Shown here in pieces: positions 1 to 8,845 of a DNA stretch of 40,467 nt. The DNA lies in the NCBI GenBank assembly GCA_944376745.1, contig CALWDR010000189.1:1-40467 (forward strand). The letters are read 5' to 3'. Both the position numbers and the translations under genes were made by a program. This DNA is from an uncultured Lachnospiraceae bacterium. GTDB taxonomy: Bacteria > Bacillota > Clostridia > Lachnospirales > Lachnospiraceae. The stretch's first letter is position 1. Each line of letters opens with the position of its first letter. The notes under the pieces were generated by a model. It was given only the letters and a program-made list of their open reading frames with translations. It was not told where the DNA came from and did no database searches.

Positions 1-560
1 AAGGGATTATCCGGAAATGAAATATACGTATTTGCTCTTTCATCAAGCCCACTGACCAATGCAATCATGCTCATAGGCTGTGCCTTACCGTCTGATGGTC
101 TTCCATAATCATAGGAACAACCCGACATGGCCGCCACATCTCCATCACCGGTAGCATCAATTATTACTTTTGCATGAAAATCAATATGCCCTGATTTTGT
201 AATCACGCGAACCTCTTTTATCTGATGTCCATCCGTCTTTACATCACAGACCTGGCTGTGAAACATCATTTCTACGCCGCTCTCTGTACAGAGCTTTTCA
301 AGGACATATTTTTGTATTTCAAAAATCGTAGCCGTCCCCTGTTCTTTTTCATGATATACAATCGTCAAAAATTCTTTTAGGAGGCCTTCCTTGTCTCCGC
401 TGTCCAGCGTCATGCCCACCAGGCCGGCTGTCCAGGTGCCGCCCAGACATCCTCCACGTTCAACCAATGTAACTTTTACACCTTTTCTGGCAGCCGCAAT
501 TGCCGCCATCGTGCCGCTGACACCTCCGCCAATAACAAGTACATCCGAGTTTCTCCACAT
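1..560 (-). CDS. FAD-dependent oxidoreductase, partial (C-terminus outside window)
   Basis: The reading frame is open from an ATG at 558-560 to the window edge. The N-terminus has a dinucleotide-binding fold: GGGVSGTMAAIAAARKG at about residues 11-27 matches GxGxxG, followed by a VTLVERGG strand end and GGCLGGTW. A later IIDATGDGD motif is typical of the FAD-dependent oxidoreductase family of PF12831 type. The start is supported by GGAGG and GGGAG sequences just upstream. The gene lies 91 bp after the DUF5107 gene and was probably co-transcribed with it. The substrate is unknown; carbohydrate-related neighbours suggest a role in sugar or glycan breakdown, which is inference. The missing C-terminus prevents finer assignment. 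Confidence 0.85.
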   Translation of the reverse strand, partial: MWRNSDVLVIGGGVSGTMAAIAAARKGVKVTLVERGGCLGGTWTAGLVGMTLDSGDKEGLLKEFLTIVYHEKEQGTATIFEIQKYVLEKLCTESGVEMMFHSQVCDVKTDGHQIKEVRVITKSGHIDFHAKVIIDATGDGDVAAMSGCSYDYGRPSDGKAQPMSMIALVSGLDERANTYISFPDNP

Positions 561-571
561 TTGTATTCTCC

Positions 572-605
572 CTGTATCCTCCAATTGATAAAAATTACAA
601 ATCAT
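572..605 (-). promoter_or_regulatory. 34-nt leader segment shared with the gene at 6310-8310
   Basis: This stretch of the FAD oxidoreductase 5' leader aligns without gaps to 8311-8344, the leader of the six-hairpin glycosidase-like gene. The copies share 30 of 34 positions, including ATGATTTGT, TTTTTATC and ATTGGAG. It contains the GGAGG ribosome site. It may be a shared post-transcriptional or regulatory site, or simply a duplicated leader; no known motif is recognised. Confidence 0.45.
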
Positions 606-651
606 GCGCTTTCTTCATGTCGCAATAACAATTCATATCCGGCTGTCAAAT

Positions 652-2616
652 CTAATTCATACGAAAGTCCCACTCCTCCGGAATCATTTCCGCTGCTTTG
701 GCAGGATTCTCTCCCTGCTTAGCGAGCTTCTTTTCCTGCAACTGAATCCAGAACTCTGTAGCCTTGCAGTTACCTTCTCTGACATGCACCGCAAAATCTA
801 TCGGGTCATTTCCGGCTGCTGTTACTGCCTTATCATATTGCTCCAAGGCAAGACAGAATATGGCATACTCCAGCTGAATCCAGCCGTCTTTCCTGACCGC
901 AGAAGGTAGCCTTTCCACCTGCTCCACAACGCTTTCATGCTTCTTGGCCGCTGCCAGGATCTCCAGAACAGCCCGGGCCAGTGATACATCATCAGACTTT
1001 ATATTCAGCGTACACAATGCCTCTTCTACTGCCCTTTCCCATTTGCCCTGCTTCCACGCAAGACAGGCCAACGCATAGTGTGTCCAGGCATTTTCCTGAA
1101 GTTCCACGGATCTTAACAATAAAGCTTTCGCATCCTCCAGGCGATTCTTTACATGATAAATCACGCCCAGTTGAAGATGGGTGTACCAGTTACTGACGTC
1201 CCTGCCTCTGACAGCCTCCTTAAGAAGTTCTGTAAAGGTTTCTCCCCACATCCAGGAATCCGGCGCCTCCTGGGGCATATGTTCCCCCAGCGTTCCCTCT
1301 TTTAACAGGCGAAGCCAGGACCTCTGTTCTTCTTTGATATTTCCAAACTGCAGATGATAAGACAAGGGTCGGATATCTCTGCCGGCCCGGGCCATCTCTT
1401 CCAGGGCACCCCAGCCGCTTCCTTCCAAAAGTACTTTATCCGCAGGACGCTTCATATGGGTAGCCGTACGCAAAACTTCTTCCAAACCATAACCTGAAAC
1501 AATCTCTTCTGCCGCTGCTTTTGCCCTGTCATAGCTTCCATGGGCTGCTGCCGGATCCATCTGAATCGCCCCATAGCTCTCTACCCAGCTCCAGGCTGTA
1601 TTGGGCGGCATTGGAATACACTCATACTGAGTCTGCCCAAGTCCTGCCTGAATTTCCGCATAATGGCCATTCATTCCCTGAGTTCCCAACACCTTCTGCC
1701 AATTATCCGCGCCCCTGCTCTGTCCCCAGACAAAAAGCTTCCGTCCCTGCATCATAGAAGTAGAAGCCTGACAAAGGCCATAACCGTCCTGATCAACATG
1801 GGCTATAAATTTGTAGTCAGCGTCCTTTGTCCTAAAGAAATGATCGCAGGCACTTTGATTCTGAACCGGATAGGTCACATCACGCTCCGGCGTCTGCAAA
1901 CTTCTTTTCTTTGATATTCTTCCACCATAATTCACATAGGCCTCGCTGGCAGGCACAATGACCCGAGCTCCAGCGTCTTCTGCCACCGCTATATTACTCC
2001 ACCAATAGGTTGGGACTACTGTTTCATTGGGATTTACAATTCGCGTTCCAATATACAAGCGGCGGCTGTCTTCCGGCAGCCAGCAATCCATCTGATAGGT
2101 ACAGCCCCGAATCCGTTCGTATTCGTAAAAGCGCGCCACCGGCGTACCGTCATCCGCCTTAAGGACAGCTGTATACACCGGCGAGCAGGTAAAGGGGGAA
2201 TGTCCAATAATGCCAAAGTTCCATTCTACTCCACCACAAAACCAGGCCGTGCGGGTAGCAAGATTGCCAAACACAATCTCTTCATTGGTAAGCACCAAAT
2301 CCCTGTGTGCCTCTTTATCATACAGCTGCCACAGCCGGGCTCCTAAAGTCGGCAGGAACACCGCTTTTACATACTCATTTTCAAGGACTACCGATGGCAG
2401 CTCTGCCTCCTCAACTTCCCTGGTATACAGATTCTGCTTCCGATATGGAAAACTATCTTCCAAGAAGCCATATCCCACATACAGGCCATCCTCTTCATCC
2501 AGCTCACTCTTCGTAAGCTGCTGAACATTCTGTGTCCGAAAGATAGGCGGCACACTGCTCTCTCCCCCCAGCTTTGCCATTTTTACCCGATATTTTTCAA
2601 AGCACATGGTTGTCAT
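652..2616 (-). CDS. DUF5107 domain protein with C-terminal TPR repeats
   Basis: The 654-residue protein has an N-terminal half (about 70-350) resembling DUF5107, a beta-rich domain related to galactose-mutarotase-like folds. Recognisable blocks are LPTLGARLWQLYDKE, GGVEWNFGIIGHSPFT and NPNETVVPTYWWSNIAV. The C-terminal part (about 470-620) is helical with TPR-like units such as LQLGVIYHVKNRLEDAKALL and ALACLAWKQGKWERAVEEAL. No signal peptide is visible, so it is probably cytoplasmic. The ATG at 2616 has GGGAGGGG about 11 nt upstream. DUF5107 proteins often accompany sugar utilisation genes; no reaction can be assigned. It was probably transcribed with the gene at 6310-8310 before the AT-rich island separated them. 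Confidence 0.85.
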   Translation of the reverse strand: MTTMCFEKYRVKMAKLGGESSVPPIFRTQNVQQLTKSELDEEDGLYVGYGFLEDSFPYRKQNLYTREVEEAELPSVVLENEYVKAVFLPTLGARLWQLYDKEAHRDLVLTNEEIVFGNLATRTAWFCGGVEWNFGIIGHSPFTCSPVYTAVLKADDGTPVARFYEYERIRGCTYQMDCWLPEDSRRLYIGTRIVNPNETVVPTYWWSNIAVAEDAGARVIVPASEAYVNYGGRISKKRSLQTPERDVTYPVQNQSACDHFFRTKDADYKFIAHVDQDGYGLCQASTSMMQGRKLFVWGQSRGADNWQKVLGTQGMNGHYAEIQAGLGQTQYECIPMPPNTAWSWVESYGAIQMDPAAAHGSYDRAKAAAEEIVSGYGLEEVLRTATHMKRPADKVLLEGSGWGALEEMARAGRDIRPLSYHLQFGNIKEEQRSWLRLLKEGTLGEHMPQEAPDSWMWGETFTELLKEAVRGRDVSNWYTHLQLGVIYHVKNRLEDAKALLLRSVELQENAWTHYALACLAWKQGKWERAVEEALCTLNIKSDDVSLARAVLEILAAAKKHESVVEQVERLPSAVRKDGWIQLEYAIFCLALEQYDKAVTAAGNDPIDFAVHVREGNCKATEFWIQLQEKKLAKQGENPAKAAEMIPEEWDFRMN

Positions 2617-2686
2617 TTTTGAAATCCCCTCCCGATTTTTCCTTTCAGTCCGCTATTTTCATTTTAGGAAACACATAATTTCCTTA

Positions 2687-4198
2687 TCAAATTTCAATTT
2701 TTGCAAAATAAATGGGATTATACCATTCATCACCAATTTCTGACAAAATAACTTCTCTAGTTCTTTGTTTCACTATTCTGCTACAGTCCGAAATTACTAC
2801 ACCCATATAAAAATAATTGTCTATATGATTATCCTTAATAAACTTATTGGAAAAAAATGTCGTGATAGAATATCCTTCTTTATTTTTAACAAATGCTGTC
2901 CTCATTAAATTCTCATCTAAAACAATATTAGCATTATTAAACACATTGCATGGCACAACCTTAATCTCACCACTGACCGCTTTTGGAAAAAGGAAAATAC
3001 TATTATAAGAATATTCTTCCGTTCCACATAATATTAAATGTACCCCATCACTTGTCATTGTATCATATTCGTATGTAGCACTAATATATAAATCATCATC
3101 AGAAACTGAAAAAGTCAGTTCTATACCATCGGATAATTTTTTTGTCTCAATTTGGCAACATAATTCTTCTTGAGATTTTGTGCTTGCGAAATTCTTTGCA
3201 ATTTTAAATGATTCCCCTATTTTTTTATGTATATTTCTTTCTTTGCGAATATTCCAATTGTCATCTACATACTTACACAATACACGATTAACGACTTTTT
3301 CTTCTATTATATCCATTGTATTTAATAGATAATTTGCCATATATCTTGATTTATCAACTGTATATTCTTTCTGCAATATAGTGTGAATGAAACTCTCTGG
3401 AAAGGCATTTGGAAAAGCATTTAAAATATCTAAAATCATCTTCTTAAATATGACATGCAGCTTTTGATGCTTGATATCTTTTTGAATATCATCCCATATA
3501 ATCTCTTTATAATATTTTTCAGAAAAGAGGGCAATTTCATAGGCGCGGCATAAAAAACGTCCTGTTTCCAAAATTTTTTTGTAAAAAATAAAGTAATCTA
3601 CTAACGGATATATATCCATATAAAAATGATACAATAAATGCAAGAGTGTAGCGGTAATGTTAAAAGTCGGAATTTGTTGATTGTAAAAATCACATAATTG
3701 CAAATTTGATTTTAAATATATCTCGTCTATGTTTATCATTGGATTATATATTTTTTTATGCAATTCCAAAACGATTGATGAATTTTTTATCATAACCGCA
3801 TGATGCTCATTCTTCAACTCTGCTCTACTTTTTAATTTGAAGCCATTCTTTTTTAGCAATAATAGCGCCTTGTCATAATTATCATTATCTACATAGATAT
3901 CAATATCATTAGAGACCCTGCTCATAGCATTTCCATATAGCAAAACTGATAAAATGGCCCCTTTAAATATAAAAAAAACAATTTGACTTTGCACAAACAA
4001 ATTGCATACTTTTTTTAGCTCATATTTGTATGCCAAAGAACGTTTTCTATTATTATTGATTTCTACATAATCTTCGCTTGTAAATTCCTCAAATAAATTC
4101 CCAAATTTATCAAATAAACGATTGGTTCTCAATATACTTTTTTTATCATTATTATGATTTTTGAAAACATAAGATACCAGTTCATCATCCACACGCAT
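2687..4198 (-). CDS. Nucleotidyltransferase family protein (PF14907-like)
   Basis: The 503-residue protein has a minimal nucleotidyltransferase signature at about 75-103: IFKGAILSVLLYGN followed by SNDIDIYV. Asp98 and Asp100 form the expected metal-binding DxD pair and K79-G80 the conserved lysine-glycine. This matches the uncharacterised nucleotidyltransferase family PF14907, often found in peptide natural product clusters beside ABC exporters. Residues from about 350 onward look like a separate beta-rich domain with alternating hydrophobic strands; I cannot name it. The start at 4198 has GGGAG upstream. It lies 33 bp after the ABC exporter gene, consistent with one transcript. Codon use is strongly AT-rich, unlike the flanking genes, indicating acquisition by transfer. 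Its substrate is unknown. Confidence 0.8.
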   Translation of the reverse strand: MRVDDELVSYVFKNHNNDKKSILRTNRLFDKFGNLFEEFTSEDYVEINNNRKRSLAYKYELKKVCNLFVQSQIVFFIFKGAILSVLLYGNAMSRVSNDIDIYVDNDNYDKALLLLKKNGFKLKSRAELKNEHHAVMIKNSSIVLELHKKIYNPMINIDEIYLKSNLQLCDFYNQQIPTFNITATLLHLLYHFYMDIYPLVDYFIFYKKILETGRFLCRAYEIALFSEKYYKEIIWDDIQKDIKHQKLHVIFKKMILDILNAFPNAFPESFIHTILQKEYTVDKSRYMANYLLNTMDIIEEKVVNRVLCKYVDDNWNIRKERNIHKKIGESFKIAKNFASTKSQEELCCQIETKKLSDGIELTFSVSDDDLYISATYEYDTMTSDGVHLILCGTEEYSYNSIFLFPKAVSGEIKVVPCNVFNNANIVLDENLMRTAFVKNKEGYSITTFFSNKFIKDNHIDNYFYMGVVISDCSRIVKQRTREVILSEIGDEWYNPIYFAKIEI

Positions 4199-4231
4199 AT
4201 TTGTCTCTCCCTAAAATTCCAACCTAAAACA

Positions 4232-6043
4232 TTATCTGTTTTTTTGTACATAGTTTTCTGCTTGTTTTTTAAACATTTCGGCGTACTCGCCATTATACTT
4301 CATTAATTGTTCGTGGCTCCCTTCTTCATATATTTCTCCATTTTTAATATAAATAATTTTATCCGCCATAATGGTCGATGATAATCTGTGCGATACCATA
4401 AATGCAATCTTCCCCTGTGTGAGTTCTTGATATTTTTTCATAATCTCATACTCGCTGACCGCATCCATCGAAGCAGTAGGTTCATCAAATATCATTATCT
4501 GACTTCCTTTATAAATTGCCCTTGCCAAACCAATCCGTTGAAGCTGCCCTTTTGATAAATTGATTCCTCTTTCAAAATCGCTACCAATAAGAACATCCAA
4601 ATATTTTTCTAAAGGTTTAAAAATTTTGTTCAACTGCGACTGTTTTACCGTATCACGTAATTTCTGTTCATTTCCCAACTGTTCTAGGTTTCCCAATGCT
4701 ATATTTTCCCGCAATGTGAATGCAAATATTACAAAATCCTGAAACACTGTACCAAATAAACTTCGATACTGCTTTAATGGTATTTCTTTTATATTAATAT
4801 TATTGACTAAAATCTCTCCTTCTGTAGGATCATAGAAACGCATTAACAACATCAATAAAGTTGTTTTTCCCGCACCATTTAATCCGACCAAAGCAATCTT
4901 TTCACCTTTTTGAGCCTTAAAACTAATATTATTTAAATTAAAAGCTGGATTATTGTCATACGAAAAACAAACATTTTTGAACTCCAATGTATTGATATCA
5001 TTAATCAAATACGTGTTTTCTTCTTTATTTATTTCATCATATGTTTTCATTTTCAAGAAACTACGCAAATTTCCTATATATCCCAAAGAATAGCGCAATG
5101 TAGATAATACCAGAATCGTACTATCAAACAAATTAACAAATGAAAAAGCCGTTGCCGAATAGAAAGTAAATTCACCCAATGTTATTTCCCCGGACAATGC
5201 AGCTTTTACAAACCAAATATACACCACCCCTTGAGAAACTATATTCAGCAATGTTGTTACCAGTGTTATAATGCCATATTTATTATAATGTGCAACATTC
5301 TCTGCATGATACTCATCAAAAGCTGTATTTGCCTTACTCTGTATATACTCCTCTGCATTATTTATACGCAATTCCTTAAACGCATTTTTATCGTAGAACA
5401 AACTAAACAAATAGGCTATCCTACGGCGCTTCGGCGCTAACCGATTGCTCATGTCAAACGATTTATCACGATACCTGTTATCTATATAAGCTGCTGGCAT
5501 GGCAAAGGCTGCTAAAATTATCACTATAAGTATATTAAAAGACAACAGTATACATACACTGGCAACTATTTCTGTTATCGTAACAAAAACTGCGATTATT
5601 GTTTGTACCGAATGCAGTGGTGAAGAATTGACGCCCATTGATGCCTTTTCTAATTGATTATAAAATTCTGCATCATAATAATTCTTAAATTGTGTTGTTT
5701 TACATTTATTTATAATCAAATTTCGAAAATAATTACCAATTTTATCACCTATATTATTTGCTATGTAATCTTCGGTCCATCCGATAAAATAAGAAAGACA
5801 TTGAAAAAAAATATATAGCAGAAGAAATATCCACATTCGTGAAGAAATTCCATTACCTATCATGCTTGAAATGCTATCAATTATATCCTTATTCAGATAA
5901 TTTTGCAGCAAAGGTAAAAGCCCCTTTATTACACCAGTTATTATTAATACAACCAGCGCTATTGCGTTCACTTTTTTTATGCAATTCAGCATAAATGTAA
6001 AATTCATCACATTACATTTGATTGTATTTCTTACGTTTGACAT
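4232..6043 (-). CDS. ABC exporter, fused permease and ATPase
   Basis: The 603-residue protein is a half-transporter: several membrane segments in the first 320 residues (for example near 28-48, 71-88, 148-187 and 255-280) followed by one nucleotide-binding domain. The ATPase motifs are complete: Walker A GLNGAGKTT at 387-395, Q-loop FQDF at 434-437, signature LSKGQ at 496-500 (Lys where Gly is usual), Walker B IMIFDEP at 516-522 and the H-loop histidine at 552. There is no N-terminal C39 peptidase domain, so it would not cleave a leader peptide. The start is supported by a run of G about 8 nt upstream. It lies between the maturase remnant and the nucleotidyltransferase gene, so export of a modified peptide is the likely original role (inference). 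Confidence 0.9.
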   Translation of the reverse strand: MSNVRNTIKCNVMNFTFMLNCIKKVNAIALVVLIITGVIKGLLPLLQNYLNKDIIDSISSMIGNGISSRMWIFLLLYIFFQCLSYFIGWTEDYIANNIGDKIGNYFRNLIINKCKTTQFKNYYDAEFYNQLEKASMGVNSSPLHSVQTIIAVFVTITEIVASVCILLSFNILIVIILAAFAMPAAYIDNRYRDKSFDMSNRLAPKRRRIAYLFSLFYDKNAFKELRINNAEEYIQSKANTAFDEYHAENVAHYNKYGIITLVTTLLNIVSQGVVYIWFVKAALSGEITLGEFTFYSATAFSFVNLFDSTILVLSTLRYSLGYIGNLRSFLKMKTYDEINKEENTYLINDINTLEFKNVCFSYDNNPAFNLNNISFKAQKGEKIALVGLNGAGKTTLLMLLMRFYDPTEGEILVNNINIKEIPLKQYRSLFGTVFQDFVIFAFTLRENIALGNLEQLGNEQKLRDTVKQSQLNKIFKPLEKYLDVLIGSDFERGINLSKGQLQRIGLARAIYKGSQIMIFDEPTASMDAVSEYEIMKKYQELTQGKIAFMVSHRLSSTIMADKIIYIKNGEIYEEGSHEQLMKYNGEYAEMFKKQAENYVQKNR

Positions 6044-6058
6044 TTTGCGCTCCCCCCC

Positions 6059-6319
6059 TCATTTCAATTCAACTTTATCATATCGCTTTACTATTGTTGG
6101 ACTTTCCATTAACAGCTCAAGACTGTTTTTTATCTGTTTATAAACAGTCTTTTTCATATTTTCACAGAATTCGCTTTCAAAACTTTTTTGTTTCCAACAA
6201 CGTTTGCACAAATTTGCGCACCAACACTCCATACAAGGTGTTGCTGTTTTTTCATAATCTTTAATTATATTCATTACTTTAGAAATGTCGAAACCGTCAA
6301 AAATAGTTCCTATGCAATT
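6059..6319 (-). pseudogene. C-terminal SPASM fragment of a radical SAM peptide maturase
   Basis: The open frame encodes IGTIFDGFDISKVMN, then PCMECWCANLCKRCW and FESEFCENMKK. This cysteine spacing, CxxCxCxxxCxxC followed by a distal C, with the preceding IGxIFDGFD, is what the auxiliary iron-sulfur cluster (SPASM) end of radical SAM peptide-modifying enzymes looks like. An ATG at 6274 would give only 71 residues, but the homology continues upstream to about 6314, inside the 3' end of the neighbouring glycosidase-like gene, where it stops abruptly. The SAM-binding CxxxCxxC half is absent. It lies 15 bp upstream of the exporter. I infer a truncation by deletion or insertion; alone it cannot do radical chemistry. 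Confidence 0.7.
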
Positions 6320-8310
6320 TCATATTCCACCATTACCTTCACACATGCATCATAGTCCGTCGCATTTTTGATAACTAAGGTCTGATCCTCCAGGCTAGCC
6401 TCAATATGATCCGAACAGCACACAATCCCCTGTTCAGGAGCCACGTATATGCCTGGAATCTCAAGCCAATTCAGCATCATACTTACCTCTGGCCAGCTAC
6501 AGGCTCCAAAAAGATTTCCTCCAACGCCCTCTATTCCCTCCCAGTCGGACAGATTCACACGCTCACATAGACAGCCCGGTTCCATAGGGACACCTGCGTT
6601 TGTTAAAAGCTCATAGCCTTCCCGCGCAACCACCTGTGGGATAAATCTGGCCACACGGCGCATAATTTCCAGATATTCCTTTTTTCCGGAAGCCCGCCAC
6701 ACTTTAAAGAAGCCTGCTGCACTGAGGGTACAGAAGCCTGGCGCAGAATGCTTATTCTGCACATTGGCCCACACACTACCAATGGAACCGACACCTAGCT
6801 TTCCCAGAACACTATCCGCCGGAAATTCATAATTATAGGAAACCACCCAGCTACTGACCTGCGCTGCAGCATCCTCTGCCATCTCCACCCATCTTAAGCT
6901 GCCAGATGCATCATACAGTGCCATAAAGCTTTCCAGCAACGCAACGGCGCTCTCGGAATCCGGCGCCTGAAGAATGTCTCCCGGTCCTCCGTTAACAATT
7001 CCTTTTATGGTTGCCGTCTCATAATAATACTCCGCAATCTCTTCTGCCACTTTAAAATATTCCCGATTTCCGGTAACCTCAGCCGCCGCACATAAAGCCG
7101 CTGGAGTTATAGCCCCGGAGGCGGAACCGCCTACCACAATCTCTCCCGTCTCGGCATTGATGAACTGCCCAATCTGTCCGTAGGTTCTCCAGAGCTTCAC
7201 CAGGGCATCGGCACCCTTCCCCGCACTTCTCCTCACAAGATCAGGAACCTCCATCCCCAACTCTTCCATGGCCTGAAGCTGTTTATAAATAAAGTACACC
7301 ATATCGGCCTGCTTACGTACCAGCAGCAGATTATATTTCTCTTCATAATGGCCGAAGCAGTCATGATATACCCTGCCTTCATGCACAATTCCGTAATAAA
7401 AACCGGCTTCACTCTGATGGTTTGCCGCAAACTCAAGTGTTCTTACCGCATTTTTCCGGGACTGTCCATTTCCCTCCCTTATAAGTACCAGTGTATCCAT
7501 GCCGTTTCCAGTCCAACCGCTCTGCCAGTCCCCGAATTTATTGAAATCCGGTGACCGATAGGCACATTCGGTATAGTAACCTTCCTCCTCAAGAAAGTGA
7601 TCCCGATTCCGTTTTTCCTCCGACAGCTTCCAAAATTCTGAAAAAGGAAAAGCGGATGCCACCTCACCATGGTACAGCTTAAGCTGATATTCCATAAACT
7701 GCCGGTACATCTGAGGAATAGAGGCACATGGTCGCAGAATCGTCTTATGGGCAATCCGGATTTTTGTACCTTTCTTCACCGGAAACAGACGCTCTGCGTC
7801 CGATATTATACCCATACCGTACACCTTACGCCTCCTGGCAGGGGCATTGATGATGACATTAAGCTGATCCCTCTTCTGCTCCAGCGTCACGCCAAAATTT
7901 CTTCCAAGGCAGCCTTGTTTTGTAAAAATGAACAACGCTTCTTTACTGACCCTATTCCACAAACAAATTGCGGGAGTGGCCAGATCCCCCGTTGTCACTT
8001 CTACATAGGAATCTCCTACTGCCTCCAGGGCGGGCACCATTGTCATGCGCACCGGAACCTCCAGGCCCATTTCCGTTTCCATAAACATGGGCGGATAAAC
8101 CCGTTCTACCCTTTCAAAATGATTTCCGGCATAAATGCAGGCCGGCAGCATAATATATGTATCCTCAATCGGCGCAGCTATCGTAAAACAGATACGGAAG
8201 TCTGCATCCGTCTGCTCCTTTAAAACCAAAAAACTTGTTTCATCAGCATTGTCCTCTACCGTAAAACACTCTGCCGGCAGGGAAGTCTCATATATTCTCT
8301 CTATTTTCAT
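6310..8310 (-). CDS. Six-hairpin glycosidase-like protein
   Basis: The protein has 666 residues from the ATG at 8310, chosen because TTGGAG lies 8 nt upstream; an upstream GTG-type extension to 8337 has no good site. An N-terminal beta-rich region (about 1-210) precedes a helical region with repeated aromatic and small-residue hairpins (AVRTLEFAANHQSEAGFYYG, EEIAEYYYETATIKGIVNGG, MRRVARFIPQVVAREGYELL). This resembles the alpha/alpha toroid of six-hairpin glycosidases, but the family and catalytic residues are not identified. No signal peptide is visible. It is the first gene of the presumed sugar operon. Its stop codon region overlaps the maturase remnant, so its 3' end may have been rebuilt at the junction. 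Confidence 0.75.
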   Translation of the reverse strand: MKIERIYETSLPAECFTVEDNADETSFLVLKEQTDADFRICFTIAAPIEDTYIMLPACIYAGNHFERVERVYPPMFMETEMGLEVPVRMTMVPALEAVGDSYVEVTTGDLATPAICLWNRVSKEALFIFTKQGCLGRNFGVTLEQKRDQLNVIINAPARRRKVYGMGIISDAERLFPVKKGTKIRIAHKTILRPCASIPQMYRQFMEYQLKLYHGEVASAFPFSEFWKLSEEKRNRDHFLEEEGYYTECAYRSPDFNKFGDWQSGWTGNGMDTLVLIREGNGQSRKNAVRTLEFAANHQSEAGFYYGIVHEGRVYHDCFGHYEEKYNLLLVRKQADMVYFIYKQLQAMEELGMEVPDLVRRSAGKGADALVKLWRTYGQIGQFINAETGEIVVGGSASGAITPAALCAAAEVTGNREYFKVAEEIAEYYYETATIKGIVNGGPGDILQAPDSESAVALLESFMALYDASGSLRWVEMAEDAAAQVSSWVVSYNYEFPADSVLGKLGVGSIGSVWANVQNKHSAPGFCTLSAAGFFKVWRASGKKEYLEIMRRVARFIPQVVAREGYELLTNAGVPMEPGCLCERVNLSDWEGIEGVGGNLFGACSWPEVSMMLNWLEIPGIYVAPEQGIVCCSDHIEASLEDQTLVIKNATDYDACVKVMVEYEIA

Positions 8311-8344
8311 CTGTATTCTCCAATGGATAAAAACCACAAATCAT
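8311..8344 (-). promoter_or_regulatory. 34-nt leader segment, partner of 572-605
   Basis: This leader directly abuts the ATG of the six-hairpin glycosidase-like gene and matches the leader of the FAD oxidoreductase at 30 of 34 positions. It includes the TTGGAG ribosome site. A shared translational control element is possible; neither copy matches a riboswitch I recognise. Confidence 0.45.
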
Positions 8345-8471
8345 ACTCATTCTTTATCTTAAAATACCACTAATTCTTATCCAGAGTACTTGCATTAAGC
8401 ATACCTTCTTTGCCATAGAATCAAAATAGATAATCTTTTTTTAATTAAGACATAAATAGCAGTTTTATCCA

Positions 8472-8653
8472 TCTGTTTTTGTTCACCATGTCCATCGTCT
8501 GAGTACTGCTAAAAAAGTGACTGTACCATGGTGCTGGAACAGGGAAGAATCATTGAGCGTGAAAGCCATGATGAACTGTTCGAAGATAAAGGTAAATATT
8601 ATCAGCTGTATACCGGCAACACGAAAGAGTATGACGACCCTTTTAAGGGTTAA
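8472..8653 (+). pseudogene. ABC transporter ATPase C-terminal remnant
   Basis: In one frame 8472-8525 reads SVFVHHVHRLSTAKKVTV, the H-loop region of an ABC exporter ATPase. From 8528 another frame reads MVLEQGRIIERESHDELF and then KGKYYQLYTG to a TAA at 8651-8653, the standard tail of such proteins. A frameshift separates the two and everything upstream of the H-loop is missing. It is therefore a decayed fragment, not an expressed gene. It is on the opposite strand to its neighbours and unrelated to the intact exporter at 4232-6043. Confidence 0.75.
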
Positions 8654-8669
8654 GGGTAAGTAGTAACAA

Positions 8670-8839
8670 TACCCCTTAAGGGGTAGCGACGAGTTAAGAG
8701 CAATTAGGCTTGAACGGGGCTGTCAGAAATATGTGTAAACATATTTCTGACAGCTTAAAGAGAAAGTCAGCGCCTTGAGACGCTGCCTAGCAACAAGGGC
8801 TTATAGCCCTAGAGCAAACCACCCGTTGGACGGGTGGTT
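8670..8839 (+). repeat. Array of five hairpins, possibly an IS200/IS605-type end
   Basis: Five inverted repeats follow one another: a 16-bp perfect palindrome at 8670-8685, a 16-bp perfect stem with a GTAA loop at 8719-8754, a 5-bp stem at 8768-8785, AGGGCT/AGCCCT at 8796-8810, and AACCACCCGT/ACGGGTGGTT with a TGG loop at 8817-8839. Such arrays occur at ends of IS200/IS605 elements, in guide-RNA scaffolds of TnpB systems and in non-autonomous derivatives. No tnpA or tnpB coding remnant is visible, so the assignment is inference. Confidence 0.45.
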
Positions 8840-8845
8840 ATGATT

